Origin: Bacteroidota bacterium
Lineage (GTDB): Bacteria > Bacteroidota > Bacteroidia > Chitinophagales > Chitinophagaceae
Assembly: GCA_013287475.1 (NCBI GenBank)
Contig: JABDDT010000002.1
Span: 1-64,000, forward strand
Direction: 5' to 3'
DNA length: 64,000 nucleotides
Each line of letters opens with the position of its first letter. The first letter of the stretch is position 1. The notes under the pieces were generated by a model. The model had not been told where the DNA came from and did no database searches. It worked only from the letters and a program-made list of their open reading frames with translations. This document shows positions 52,503 through 61,137 of this stretch, in pieces. Both the position numbers and the translations under genes were made by a program.

Positions 52503-53588
52503 ATGGAAAAATCTTTTGAATATGAACAGCTCTGGAGGTTTACAAAAAAAGTATTTGCAAGTATAGGTTCCGGCGAAGAACATGCGGCGCTGGCAGCAAC
52601 AGGATTGCTCCGGGCCGATTTGCGTGGAATTGATTCGCACGGCATTGCGCGGTTAACCGGGTACGTTAGATTATGGGATGCCGGTCGTGCGAATACCAGG
52701 CCTGATATTAAACTGGTACATGAAACACCATCCACCGGTGTCGTGGATGGCGATAAAGGCCTGGGACTTGTTGTAGCTCCGTTTGCAATGGATCTTGCCA
52801 TCGGCAAGGCAAAAAATGTGGGCAGCGGCTGGATCGCAGTCAGAAACTCCAATCATTTTGGAATAGCAGCACAGCATGCCATGAAAGCGCTCGATGAAGA
52901 AATGATCGGGATTGTGATGACAAATGCCAGTGCGCTTGTATCGCCTACATTTTCTATCGAGAGACTTTTAGGAACCAATCCCATTTGCGTAGCCATACCT
53001 GCAGGTAATGAACCACCTTTTGTTGCAGATATGGCAACCACAACCGCTGCGAATGGAAAACTTGAAATTCTGCAAAGGAAAAATCAGGAAGCACCGCAAG
53101 GCTGGATACAGGATAAGGAAGGGAAAATTTCTACCAATCCTCATGAGCTGAAATCTGGCGGTGCCTTATTGCCGCTGGGTGGTGACTTTGAACATGGCAG
53201 CCACAAAGGGTACGCTCTCGGCGCCATCGTGGATATTTTTTCAGGTGTATTAAGTGGTGCGAATTATGGTCCCTGGGTACCGCCTTTTCCGGCATTTATA
53301 CCGGTACCGGAAAATATGCCGGGTAAAGGTATCGGACATTTCTTTGGTGCCATGCGAATTGACGCATTCAGGGAATCATATGCATTTAAAAAAGATATGG
53401 ACCAGTGGCTTAAACGTTTTAGAAATGCGAATCCTGTGAAGGGTTTCGAGAAGGTGCTGGTTCCCGGCGATCCGGAAAGGTTCATGGAAACTGACAGAAT
53501 GAAAAATGGTATTCCTCTCATGGGCAGCGTAGTTGATGAGCTCAATAAATTGGCTGACAGATTCAAAATCCCGGCTCCGGGACTATAG
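52503..53588 (+). CDS. Malate/L-lactate dehydrogenase family (Ldh) oxidoreductase
   Basis: 361 residues. It belongs to the NAD(P)-dependent Ldh/YlbC/ureidoglycolate dehydrogenase family, unrelated to ordinary LDH. Visible family blocks are HAALAATGLLRADLRGIDSH near the N-terminus, NSNHFGIAAQHAM with the catalytic His, LLGTNPICVAIP and GSHKGYALGAIVDI. No signal peptide is seen, in contrast to the gene upstream. The substrate is an alpha-hydroxy acid; its identity cannot be read. Confidence 0.88.
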   Translation: MEKSFEYEQLWRFTKKVFASIGSGEEHAALAATGLLRADLRGIDSHGIARLTGYVRLWDAGRANTRPDIKLVHETPSTGVVDGDKGLGLVVAPFAMDLAIGKAKNVGSGWIAVRNSNHFGIAAQHAMKALDEEMIGIVMTNASALVSPTFSIERLLGTNPICVAIPAGNEPPFVADMATTTAANGKLEILQRKNQEAPQGWIQDKEGKISTNPHELKSGGALLPLGGDFEHGSHKGYALGAIVDIFSGVLSGANYGPWVPPFPAFIPVPENMPGKGIGHFFGAMRIDAFRESYAFKKDMDQWLKRFRNANPVKGFEKVLVPGDPERFMETDRMKNGIPLMGSVVDELNKLADRFKIPAPGL

Positions 53589-53799
53589 CGATTATTTCCC
53601 AAAAACGCAATAATTCAGCCTTGATCTAAGTTAATACACTTACTTCTGCCAGACGTAAATGGCGAAGGAAATCCAATATAGGAATGGCATTCTCTAAATG
53701 GGAAAAACTCTTTCAAATTTGAAAGTTAATTCCCTCAGGATCAGGGTTTTTTGAATTGGTATGCCAATTGGAACCCTTAAGGTGTCAAAAACCGTGTCT

Positions 53800-56010
53800 A
53801 TGAAAAAAGTTTACCCAAACACTGTAAAATCTTACAGTAAAAATAAAGCGGAGTCGATCGCTCAGGCGATACAGGCTTCAGGCAGGGAGACTATGCAGCT
53901 GCGTGGAATTAAGGCCGTTATACTGGCTGTTTTCATCATTCTTAATGGATTTGTGCTGCAGGCTCAGAATTGTCCTACGATCGGTACAACCGTACTGATG
54001 AACAATGAAAATACTTATTATCCGGGTACACAGGCAACTGTTGCCGCCGGTGCTACTTCAATCACTTTGGGTGCAATCGGTGCAGGTGCAAATTTTGGAA
54101 ATATACCTATTGCCACTGGTGATATCGTTTTGATAATCCAAATGCAGGGAGCACAAATAACTTTGCCAGGCTCAACAACAAGTGCGCTTTATGGAGCTAA
54201 TATGAGCGGCCAGGGAGCAGGTTTGATTACGACCAATCTGGTGGCCGGGAATATGGAATTTGCAGTAGCTACGAATGCGGTTCCTGTTGGTGGAGGTGTA
54301 TTAAATATCGCATCAGGACTTACTTATAATTATTCCTACGCACCATACGGAGCAACTGGTCAATATACTTACCAGGTAATCCGGGTGTCAACACATTTTA
54401 ATATTCAATTGGGTGCAACCATTACGACTCCATTTTGGAATGGATCAACCGGAGGAGTAACAGTAATAAGTGCTGTGAATCAACTCGACTTCAATGGTAA
54501 AACTATTAACGCATCAGGAGCTGGTTTTCGCGGAGGCGCAACGTTTAAATTACGCGGAACAACACCAGGGTTAAGTAAAAACGACTTTTATCAACCATCA
54601 TCTATTCTTGCAGATGCAAGTAAAGGTGAGGGGATTGCTGGTACGCCGAGATATGTATATTTTAATAATGCAGTTGTAGATAATGTTGTGGAAGGTTATC
54701 CCGGAGGTAGTTATTGTCGTGGTGCACCTGGGAATGCGGGTGGAGGAGCTACAGACAGTGATCCTTCAGCTAATGATCAGAATGCCGGTGGTGGTGGTGG
54801 TGGAAATGGTGGTGCGGGTGGATTGGGTGGTAATGGCTGGTTTTCTTTTGGATTCACCGGTGGCCGTGGAGGTACTGCATTTCAAACCTATACTCCTATA
54901 GTAACTTATTATGCTCCAAACCGCCTGATCATGGGTGGCGGCGGTGGCGGCGGTTCGAATAATGACGGAACTGGTATACCAGCTGGAGGTAACGCAAGCA
55001 GTGGTGCAACCGGAGGTGGGATGGTTATTATTAATTCAACAACAATTATTGGAGTTGGAATTATCAATGCAAATGGTCTAACAGGAAATAGTACCGTTCA
55101 GATCGATGGATCGGGTGGTGGCGGTGCAGGTGGTAGCATATTGATTTTTGCAAATAGCGGACAAGCCGGAATTACAGCTACTGCCAATGGCGGAAATGGC
55201 GGAAGTAATAATCCTTTAGCAGTGGGAGCAACCCAGCATGGTCCGGGGGGTGGTGGTGGCGGCGGAGTAATTTTTTCAAATGCTGCATTGAATATCGCAT
55301 CTTCTGTTAACCAGGGAACAGCCGGCATAAGTACTGGTACTTCCGGAATATCCACTTTTGGTGCGGGTGATGGATTTGTAGGTGTTCTTACACAAACATT
55401 CCCTTTTGCACAGCTTCCTCCGAAAATGCAGCTCTGTCAGTCAACTGTTCTTCCTGTAACCATTCTGGATTTCAGTGCAACCTATGTTTCTTCCAACAAT
55501 GTAAAAGTTGCATGGGCAACTACAGAAGAAATCAATGCTTCTTATTATGAAGTGGAAAGAAGTTCGGATGGTATAAACTTTATTGGAGTTACTCAAATAG
55601 ATGCCAGCAGTTCATTGGATCCGACCCATTTTTACAGCATCAATGACCAGTTGTATAATATCAATGGTAATATAATTTATTACCGTCTCCGCGTTGTAGA
55701 CAATGACGGAAAATATACTTACAGCAAAATCATTCCTGTGAAACTGGATCAGCCTGAGAATAGTTTCTCAGTGTATCCTAACCCGGTAGATAACTATGCT
55801 ATCCTGAATTTATATGCAGCCAAACCGGATAACGGTATGTTGCGATTGATTGATAATTCAGGAAGACAGATTCTTACCAAATCATTCACCATATCAAATG
55901 GTAATAACAGTATCATGGTTGATCAGCTTGGAAATCTTCCAAGAGGAATCTACATTATCCAGGTCATGGTAAATAACAACCTGTACAACCAGAAGATCAT
56001 TAAAAAATAA
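53800..56010 (+). CDS. Glycine-rich T9SS-type sorted surface protein
   Basis: 736 residues from the ATG at 53800; in-frame starts at 53761 and 53893 are alternatives, the last preceded by AGGGAG and giving a short signal peptide (VILAVFIILNGFVLQAQ). A beta-rich body follows, then glycine clusters such as GGGGGGNGGAGGLGGNG between about 330 and 500, and a T9SS type A tail (SVYPNPVDNYAILNLYAAKP; LPRGIYIIQV). The tail and preceding ITWATTEE-like segment resemble those of the two T9SS genes at 43-47 kb. Surface location is predicted; the role is unknown, possibly adhesive. Confidence 0.82.
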   Translation: MKKVYPNTVKSYSKNKAESIAQAIQASGRETMQLRGIKAVILAVFIILNGFVLQAQNCPTIGTTVLMNNENTYYPGTQATVAAGATSITLGAIGAGANFGNIPIATGDIVLIIQMQGAQITLPGSTTSALYGANMSGQGAGLITTNLVAGNMEFAVATNAVPVGGGVLNIASGLTYNYSYAPYGATGQYTYQVIRVSTHFNIQLGATITTPFWNGSTGGVTVISAVNQLDFNGKTINASGAGFRGGATFKLRGTTPGLSKNDFYQPSSILADASKGEGIAGTPRYVYFNNAVVDNVVEGYPGGSYCRGAPGNAGGGATDSDPSANDQNAGGGGGGNGGAGGLGGNGWFSFGFTGGRGGTAFQTYTPIVTYYAPNRLIMGGGGGGGSNNDGTGIPAGGNASSGATGGGMVIINSTTIIGVGIINANGLTGNSTVQIDGSGGGGAGGSILIFANSGQAGITATANGGNGGSNNPLAVGATQHGPGGGGGGGVIFSNAALNIASSVNQGTAGISTGTSGISTFGAGDGFVGVLTQTFPFAQLPPKMQLCQSTVLPVTILDFSATYVSSNNVKVAWATTEEINASYYEVERSSDGINFIGVTQIDASSSLDPTHFYSINDQLYNINGNIIYYRLRVVDNDGKYTYSKIIPVKLDQPENSFSVYPNPVDNYAILNLYAAKPDNGMLRLIDNSGRQILTKSFTISNGNNSIMVDQLGNLPRGIYIIQVMVNNNLYNQKIIKK

Positions 56011-56027
56011 AGAAAAACTTTTATAGC

Positions 56028-56064
56028 AAACGCCACTGCGGTTAAAAACCATGGTGGCGTTTTC
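56028..56064 (+). terminator. Rho-independent terminator after the T9SS gene
   Basis: AAACGCCAC pairs with GTGGCGTTT (56054-56062), with an inner GGTT/AACC stem. T-tract follows. The aspartate kinase promoter lies immediately after. Confidence 0.85.
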
Positions 56065-56069
56065 GTTTG

Positions 56070-56077
56070 TATATTTG
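56070..56077 (+). promoter_or_regulatory. -7 element (TATATTTG) of the aspartate kinase gene
   Basis: A full match to TAnnTTTG, followed by C as is common in Bacteroidota. It is 11 bp before the ATG at 56089, so the leader would be very short. Confidence 0.5.
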
Positions 56078-56088
56078 CGGTCCCAAAA

Positions 56089-57420
56089 ATGGATCGCATG
56101 AAAGTTATGAAATTCGGAGGCACTTCAGTAGGTAAACCGGAGCGTATGCATGAAGTGGCAAAACTCATTACAGCTGATCCGGAAAATAAGATCGTTGTTT
56201 TAAGTGCACTGAGTGGTACAACGAATGCACTCGTGGAAATTGGCCAGTCCGCCGCCCGCTTTGAAAGAGAGAATGCCGGTGAATTAATCAGCAAACTCAG
56301 CAATCATTATCATGATTTTGTTCAGCAGTTATTGAATTCAGAAAAAGCCCGCGAACATGCCATATCAATCATCCGTGAACATTTTGAATTCCTTCGTATC
56401 ATTCTGCGTATTTCCTTTAGTGAAGCCCTGAATAAAGATATCCTTGCCCAGGGAGAATTACTTTCAACAAAACTGTTCAGTGTTTATCTGGAGGAGCAGG
56501 GAATACAGCATGTGTTGTTGCCGGCTTTGGAATTCATGCAGATTGATGAAGAAGATGAACCCCAGCTGGAACTCATTCGTTCAAAGCTGATGGAATTACT
56601 GGCGAAATATCCGGCAAATAAAATTTTTATTACACAGGGATATATATGCAGAAATGCAAAAGGAGAAGTAGACAACCTGAAAAGAGGAGGAAGCGATTAC
56701 ACGGCATCCCTGGTGGCAGCAGCCATCCATGCAACCGTTTGTGAAATATGGACAGATATCGATGGCATGCATAATAACGATCCGAGGATTGTAAAGAAAA
56801 CCATTCCGGTTGAAGTACTGAGTTTTGATGAAGCAGCTGAACTGGCTTATTTCGGCGCTAAAATTTTACATCCGACCTGCATTTGGCCAACACAGCAACA
56901 AAATGTACCTGTTAAACTGCTCAATACGATGGCGCCGAATGCTCCGGGAACGGTGATACAGAAAACAACATCCACATCAGGCGTGAAAGCCATTGCAGCA
57001 AAAGATGGAATCATCGCCATTAATATCAAGAGCAGCCGCATGCTGCTGGCTTATGGATTTCTCAGGAAGATATTTGAAGTATTCGAAAAATATAAAACAC
57101 CCATTGATATGGTAACTACTTCCGAAGTAGCCGTATCCGTAACAATTGATAACGGCACTCAGCTGCATCATATTCTCAGGGAACTGGAGCCCTTCGGAAA
57201 TACCGAAGTGCAGCTGGACCAGACCATCGTATCCATTGTGGGAAATGAAATCGCCGAAACCAAAGATGTTCTGAATAAACTCTTCGAAGGTCTTTCCAGT
57301 ATTCCCGTTCGCATGGTGAGTTATGGTGGAAGCAAACACAATGTGTCAGTCCTCATTCCTTCTTCGTATAAAATCCTGACACTGCAGAAACTTAATCAGA
57401 AATTATTTGGACTTGAATAG
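56089..57420 (+). CDS. lysC: Aspartate kinase, monofunctional
   Basis: 443 residues. The kinase domain opens VMKFGGTSVGKPERM and contains RGGSDYTASLVAAA and TDIDGMHNNDPR. Two ACT domains follow from about 300 (AIAAKDGIIAINIKSSRM; TIVSIVGNEIAETKDVL). It makes aspartyl phosphate for lysine, threonine and methionine; the ACT domains imply feedback control. An in-frame ATG at 56098 is also possible. There is no homoserine dehydrogenase fusion. The stop TAG is followed directly by a family D hairpin. Confidence 0.92.
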   Translation: MDRMKVMKFGGTSVGKPERMHEVAKLITADPENKIVVLSALSGTTNALVEIGQSAARFERENAGELISKLSNHYHDFVQQLLNSEKAREHAISIIREHFEFLRIILRISFSEALNKDILAQGELLSTKLFSVYLEEQGIQHVLLPALEFMQIDEEDEPQLELIRSKLMELLAKYPANKIFITQGYICRNAKGEVDNLKRGGSDYTASLVAAAIHATVCEIWTDIDGMHNNDPRIVKKTIPVEVLSFDEAAELAYFGAKILHPTCIWPTQQQNVPVKLLNTMAPNAPGTVIQKTTSTSGVKAIAAKDGIIAINIKSSRMLLAYGFLRKIFEVFEKYKTPIDMVTTSEVAVSVTIDNGTQLHHILRELEPFGNTEVQLDQTIVSIVGNEIAETKDVLNKLFEGLSSIPVRMVSYGGSKHNVSVLIPSSYKILTLQKLNQKLFGLE

Positions 57421-57542
57421 GGTTATGGGATATGAGATATGGGTTATGAGATATGGGATATGGGTTAAGGGTTATAGGATTTGAACTAACTATGAGTAGA
57501 ATAAAATTTAAATTCATATCTCATAACCCATATCTCATAATT
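57419..57542. repeat. Family D heptamer hairpin (ATGGGAT / ATCTCAT arms)
   Basis: The left arm 57419-57478 (eight units such as TATGGGA, TATGAGA) and the shorter right arm 57512-57542 (ATATCTC, ATAACCC) flank a 33-bp centre. The stops of both convergent genes are in or at the arms (TAG 57418-57420; TAA 57541-57543). Confidence 0.9.
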
Positions 57543-59154
57543 ATTTTATAATCATCTTCTCCAATGCTCCATCTCTTTTATAAATATCATCTCTGAAATT
57601 GATCCTTCCTTTATCGTCAACGAATGCAGTTATATAACCGATGTATACTGGTATAGGATTTTTCAGTGTAACATATTTTTCAACGCCTTTATGCATGGCT
57701 GCGACGATTTTTGCAGCTGACCAGCCTGTATCATTCCTCAAAAGATAAATGGCTAATTTTTCGGGCTCTCCAAGGCGTATGCAACCGTGACTGAAAGCAC
57801 GCGTGGAATGCTGAAAAAGACTTTTTGCAGGTGTGTCGTGCAGGTAGATATTATAGGAATTGGGAAATAAAAATTTAACCAGTCCAAGGGAATTCTTCGG
57901 TCCGGGCTTTTGCCTTACGCGGTTTCCAACCCACTCCATATTATTTCGTTTCAGATAATTCGGATCCTTTTGGATTCCGGGCAAAATTTCATTCTTAAGA
58001 ATGGAAGCGGGTACATCCCAGTAAGGACTGAATACGATATACTTTATATCGCCGGAAAATAAAACTGTTTTATGAACATTCTTGCCTACCACTACGTTCA
58101 TGGAAAAATCTAAGGTATCGTCATCAAAGACGTATAGCATGAATGAAGGGATGTTAATGATCAGGTAATGACTTTTTAAATCCAGGGGCAACCAGCGTGC
58201 ACGCTCCATATTTATAATAATTTTCCGAACATAATCCCGTAACGGTGTATTGAGATAACGTAAAAACACAGTACCTGCGATTCCGTCTGCTGTCATTCCA
58301 TAGCGGGTTTGAAATGATTTGATAGCGGCCTGCAGGCTGTCATCAAATATTTCACTGCCATTGTCCTGCTTAAGATCTCCCAATTCGTATAATTTTTTTC
58401 TGATAAGAACAATATCAGGCGAACGGTCATTGAGTTTAAATTTGTTTTTAACATCTAACGGTTTCCATTCAGCCGACGTTTCCAGTTGCCTGTATTTTTT
58501 CAAAGCTGCTTTCAACATATTGTATTGACGGAAACTGTAATTATCAGAGAAAAGTGGCGCTGAAGTATCCCTGATGAGGGAGTCAGTGATAAAAGGCAGA
58601 TCGAGTTTTTTCCTGGGAATATACCATTGCAGTTTAGTGGTTTGGTTTTCTGAGATTCCATTCCATACCCTGTCTGCATAAAAAAGATATTCGGCTGTCA
58701 GCAGTATTTCCAGCACGGAGTCCGGCCTGGTGGTCACTGCCGGATTATTGATGAGACTGTCCAGGCTTTTTATGTAAGGGGCAGATTCCAGGATGCCTTC
58801 GTCCTGCAAATTATTAAGATGCGTGTATAAATTACCGGCATCTTCTATGAGTCCCGATTTTTCGTACCATGCATATCTATTATTACGGTATTTATAAAAC
58901 TGTTGAACTTCGGAAGCGTATTTTCCGAGCAATGGGAAATCACCGAGAATTTTTTTGACTCGGCTGATATCCAGAAAAAGGATTTGCTGATCACTGAATG
59001 CACCTTTAAAAGATGCGTCCCGGTTTAAAAGAGAGTCAGTTTTTACAGCGACTACTGGTTGCTTTACTTCCTGATTGTGACAGGCGATCAGTAAAACCAA
59101 AACGATCAGGGTACAAAGTAAAAAAGAGAAGCTGACATTTTTTGTCATGACCAT
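57541..59154 (-). CDS. L,D-transpeptidase lipoprotein, YcbB-like
   Basis: 537 residues. The N-terminus ends in a lipobox (LIVLVLLIAC), so it is a lipoprotein. A scaffold domain, a peptidoglycan-binding domain (DIVLIRKKLYELGDLKQD; SFQTRYGMTADGIAG) and a YkuD catalytic domain with SHGCIRLGEP (catalytic Cys458) follow. It cross-links peptidoglycan via meso-diaminopimelate or attaches proteins, insensitive to most penicillins. An in-frame ATG at 59148 is an alternative start. Confidence 0.9.
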   Translation of the reverse strand: MVMTKNVSFSFLLCTLIVLVLLIACHNQEVKQPVVAVKTDSLLNRDASFKGAFSDQQILFLDISRVKKILGDFPLLGKYASEVQQFYKYRNNRYAWYEKSGLIEDAGNLYTHLNNLQDEGILESAPYIKSLDSLINNPAVTTRPDSVLEILLTAEYLFYADRVWNGISENQTTKLQWYIPRKKLDLPFITDSLIRDTSAPLFSDNYSFRQYNMLKAALKKYRQLETSAEWKPLDVKNKFKLNDRSPDIVLIRKKLYELGDLKQDNGSEIFDDSLQAAIKSFQTRYGMTADGIAGTVFLRYLNTPLRDYVRKIIINMERARWLPLDLKSHYLIINIPSFMLYVFDDDTLDFSMNVVVGKNVHKTVLFSGDIKYIVFSPYWDVPASILKNEILPGIQKDPNYLKRNNMEWVGNRVRQKPGPKNSLGLVKFLFPNSYNIYLHDTPAKSLFQHSTRAFSHGCIRLGEPEKLAIYLLRNDTGWSAAKIVAAMHKGVEKYVTLKNPIPVYIGYITAFVDDKGRINFRDDIYKRDGALEKMIIK

Positions 59155-59164
59155 GTTTTCAAAA

Positions 59165-59196
59165 AAAATCCCTCCCGCTATGGCGGGAAGGATTTC
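59165..59196 (-). terminator. Terminator for the RRM protein gene
   Basis: Read on the minus strand: CCTTCCCGCC, a CATA-type loop, GGCGGGAGGG, then a run of T. It lies between the RRM stop (59220) and the transpeptidase start. Confidence 0.85.
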
Positions 59197-59219
59197 AATA
59201 AATCAATATGGTGTGAAGA

Positions 59220-59591
59220 TTAATAGTCCCTGTCAAAGCCGCCACCACCGCCATTTCCACGGTTGAAGCCACCTTTCTTGTAACCACCACCACCTCCGCT
59301 TCCGCCTCCGAAACTTCTCTTTTTGAAACCGCCGCCACTGCCACCCTGTTGTTTAGGCTGGGATTCATTCACTATAATCTTACGACCCATTACTTCTGAA
59401 TCATAAAGTGCCGTAATGGCCGCCTGCGCTTCCGCATCGTTTTCCATTTCAACAAATCCAAAGCCTTTGCTTCGGCCTGAAACTTTGTCCTTAACGATTT
59501 TTGCAGAACCAACAGCTCCGTGTTGTTCAAAAAGACTTCTCAGATCCTCATCGGTCATTTGCCAGGAGAGGTTTCCAACATAAATGTTCAT
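59220..59591 (-). CDS. RRM-domain RNA-binding protein with glycine-rich tail
   Basis: 123 residues. RNP2 is NIYVGNLSW (2-10) and RNP1 is KGFGFVEM (near 43-50). The tail from about 82 is GGSGGG and RGNGGGGGF with Lys/Arg/Phe, like cold-induced glycine-rich RNA-binding proteins. These single-RRM proteins are common in Bacteroidota, where they may act in place of CspA-type or Hfq chaperones; that is inference. It is followed by a minus-strand terminator and preceded by a 230-bp gap. Confidence 0.9.
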   Translation of the reverse strand: MNIYVGNLSWQMTDEDLRSLFEQHGAVGSAKIVKDKVSGRSKGFGFVEMENDAEAQAAITALYDSEVMGRKIIVNESQPKQQGGSGGGFKKRSFGGGSGGGGGYKKGGFNRGNGGGGGFDRDY

Positions 59592-59786
59592 TGTGCTAAA
59601 ATTAAAAATGATAAAAACAACTCTAAACTTCGTAGCTACAATGAACGATGGTCCTATCTAAAGAAGGGCACCAGCACAGCTTATAACTAGAATAACAGAG
59701 CGATTGTAAAGATAGTAATTTTTATAAATCAGTAAAATTTTGTACATCGGGCATAGGTGGGAGAAAAGGTCCGGCCTGAAAGAAAA

Positions 59787-59807
59787 AATCCCGCTAAAAG
59801 CGGGATT
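59787..59807 (-). terminator. Terminator of the rpsF-rpsR-rplI operon
   Basis: AATCCCGC pairs with GCGGGATT (59800-59807) around TAAAA. On the minus strand it follows the rplI stop by 19 bp and ends in a T-run. Confidence 0.88.
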
Positions 59808-59826
59808 CAAAATCTTTGGAGGACTA

Positions 59827-60273
59827 TTATTCGGCGCTTACTTCGAATTCAACTTCAGTTTCATTGCCGTGGCCAAAATCAACCTTTGCCTTGTAAGTCC
59901 CAAGTTCTTTCACTTCAGAAAGAATATGAATACGCCGCCGGTCGATTTCATAACCCTTCTGGTCACGTATGGCGCGGGCCAACTGTACGGAAGTGACACT
60001 TCCGAAAATCTTTCCGCTGGTACCGGTTTTTGCACCGATTTTCAACGGGGAGCCTTTCAGTACTTCGATTACTTTGTTAACTTCAGCCAGTAGTTTTTCT
60101 TCTTTCTTTTTCTGCTGTTTGATTTTCTCATCCAGCTGTTTAAGATTGGACGGACTGGCTTCTATCGCCTTTTTTTGTGGAATCAGGAAATTGCGCGCAT
60201 AACCATTTTTTACACTCACCTTTTCATGGGCGGCGCCAAGATTATCCACGTCCTGAATCAGAATGATTTCCAT
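59827..60273 (-). CDS. rplI: 50S ribosomal protein L9
   Basis: 148 residues. The N-terminal domain (MEIILIQDVDNLGAAHEKVS, VKNGYARNFLIPQKKAIEAS) and the long connecting helix rich in Lys are typical. It binds 23S rRNA near the L1 stalk. It is the third gene of the S6-S18-L9 operon, in the usual order, with 41 bp to rpsR. Confidence 0.95.
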   Translation of the reverse strand: MEIILIQDVDNLGAAHEKVSVKNGYARNFLIPQKKAIEASPSNLKQLDEKIKQQKKKEEKLLAEVNKVIEVLKGSPLKIGAKTGTSGKIFGSVTSVQLARAIRDQKGYEIDRRRIHILSEVKELGTYKAKVDFGHGNETEVEFEVSAE

Positions 60274-60314
60274 TATTAATTATTTGATCCTCCGGCTTAG
60301 CCGAAAGGAAAGTA

Positions 60315-60581
60315 TTACTTAAATAAATCCGTTACGTATGGGAGGATGGCCATCTGCCTTGCTTTCTTTATCGCATCGGCTACCTTACGCTGATATTTCA
60401 GCGAATTACCCGTGATACGACGCGGAAGCATCTTACCCTGTTCGTTCAGAAATTTTTTCAGGAATTCACCGTCTTTATAATCCACATAACGGATGTGGTA
60501 TTTTTTGAAACGGCAGAATTTCTTCGCCCTTTGCTGGGTCTTGATCGCGGTCAGGTATTTGATCTCGTTGGTCTTTGCCAT
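60315..60581 (-). CDS. rpsR: 30S ribosomal protein S18
   Basis: 88 residues from the ATG at 60581 ([13 protein letters not shown]). The S18 core is [20 protein letters not shown] with [16 protein letters not shown] and [14 protein letters not shown]. It pairs with S6 in the small-subunit platform. Upstream in-frame codons run into rpsF and are not used. rpsF ends 4 bp before its start. Confidence 0.95.
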   Translation of the reverse strand: MAKTNEIKYLTAIKTQQRAKKFCRFKKYHIRYVDYKDGEFLKKFLNEQGKMLPRRITGNSLKYQRKVADAIKKARQMAILPYVTDLFK

Positions 60582-60585
60582 GATA

Positions 60586-60939
60586 TTATGCCTCCGCTTT
60601 TTCTGTTCCTGATGGTACACCACTTCTCTTTCTGGCATTGTACTCGACGGCGTATTTATCGAGTTTGGTAGCCATAAAACGTAACACGGTTTCGTCGCGG
60701 AGAATCTGAATTTTCAGTTTCTCATTGAAGTCGGATGGCGCATAATATTCCATTACCCAGTATAAACCAGTGGTTTTTTTCTGGATGGGATACGCCAGTG
60801 ATTTAAGACCCCAGGGATTGTCGTGCACCACTTTGCCGCCGTTTTCTTTAACGAAGGCAGTGAATTTGTTCTGGGTGGCTTTAAAGTCCTCCTCAGACAG
60901 CACAGGGGTAAAAATCACCATCAATTCATAATTGTTCAT
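60586..60939 (-). CDS. rpsF: 30S ribosomal protein S6
   Basis: 117 residues from the ATG at 60939 ([19 protein letters not shown]). [20 protein letters not shown] is the S6 signature. A longer reading frame to 61044 is rejected, because it would reach into the family E repeat and leave S6 homology. First gene of the S6-S18-L9 operon; divergent from htpG. An mRNA autoregulatory site for S6/S18 is known in this operon in many bacteria, but I could not identify it here. Confidence 0.95.
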   Translation of the reverse strand: MNNYELMVIFTPVLSEEDFKATQNKFTAFVKENGGKVVHDNPWGLKSLAYPIQKKTTGLYWVMEYYAPSDFNEKLKIQILRDETVLRFMATKLDKYAVEYNARKRSGVPSGTEKAEA

Positions 60940-61010
60940 TTCCCTGTTTTTGTTTAAAATAAATAATTGGGCTGCGAAAGTAAAGCTTTTTAGGGAAATA
61001 GCGAAAGGAA

Positions 61011-61075
61011 AATCGTTGGCTGTTGGCCGTTGGCGGTCGGTCATCGGTCAACGGTCAACCGTCAACGATAACCGA
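61011..61075. repeat. Family E heptamer hairpin between divergent operons
   Basis: The left arm (GTTGGCT, GTTGGCC, GTTGGCG) meets the right arm (GGTCAAC, GGTCAAC, CGTCAAC) with almost no loop. It lies 71 bp from rpsF and 62 bp from htpG, both pointing away. Confidence 0.85.
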
Positions 61076-61137
61076 CATGATGTCAGCACAAACACCAATG
61101 GCACTCTGTTTGAACGGCAAGCCTAAAACAGCCATCT

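Noticed and set aside
55098-55355. Proline-rich minus-strand frame opposite the glycine-rich T9SS gene
   Set aside because: It is the shadow of the glycine codons (GGT/GGC) and has no start context or homology.
60940-61044. Longer start for rpsF (35 extra codons)
   Set aside because: S6 proteins start close to MNNYELMVI; the extension reads through the repeat region and has no S6 homology.
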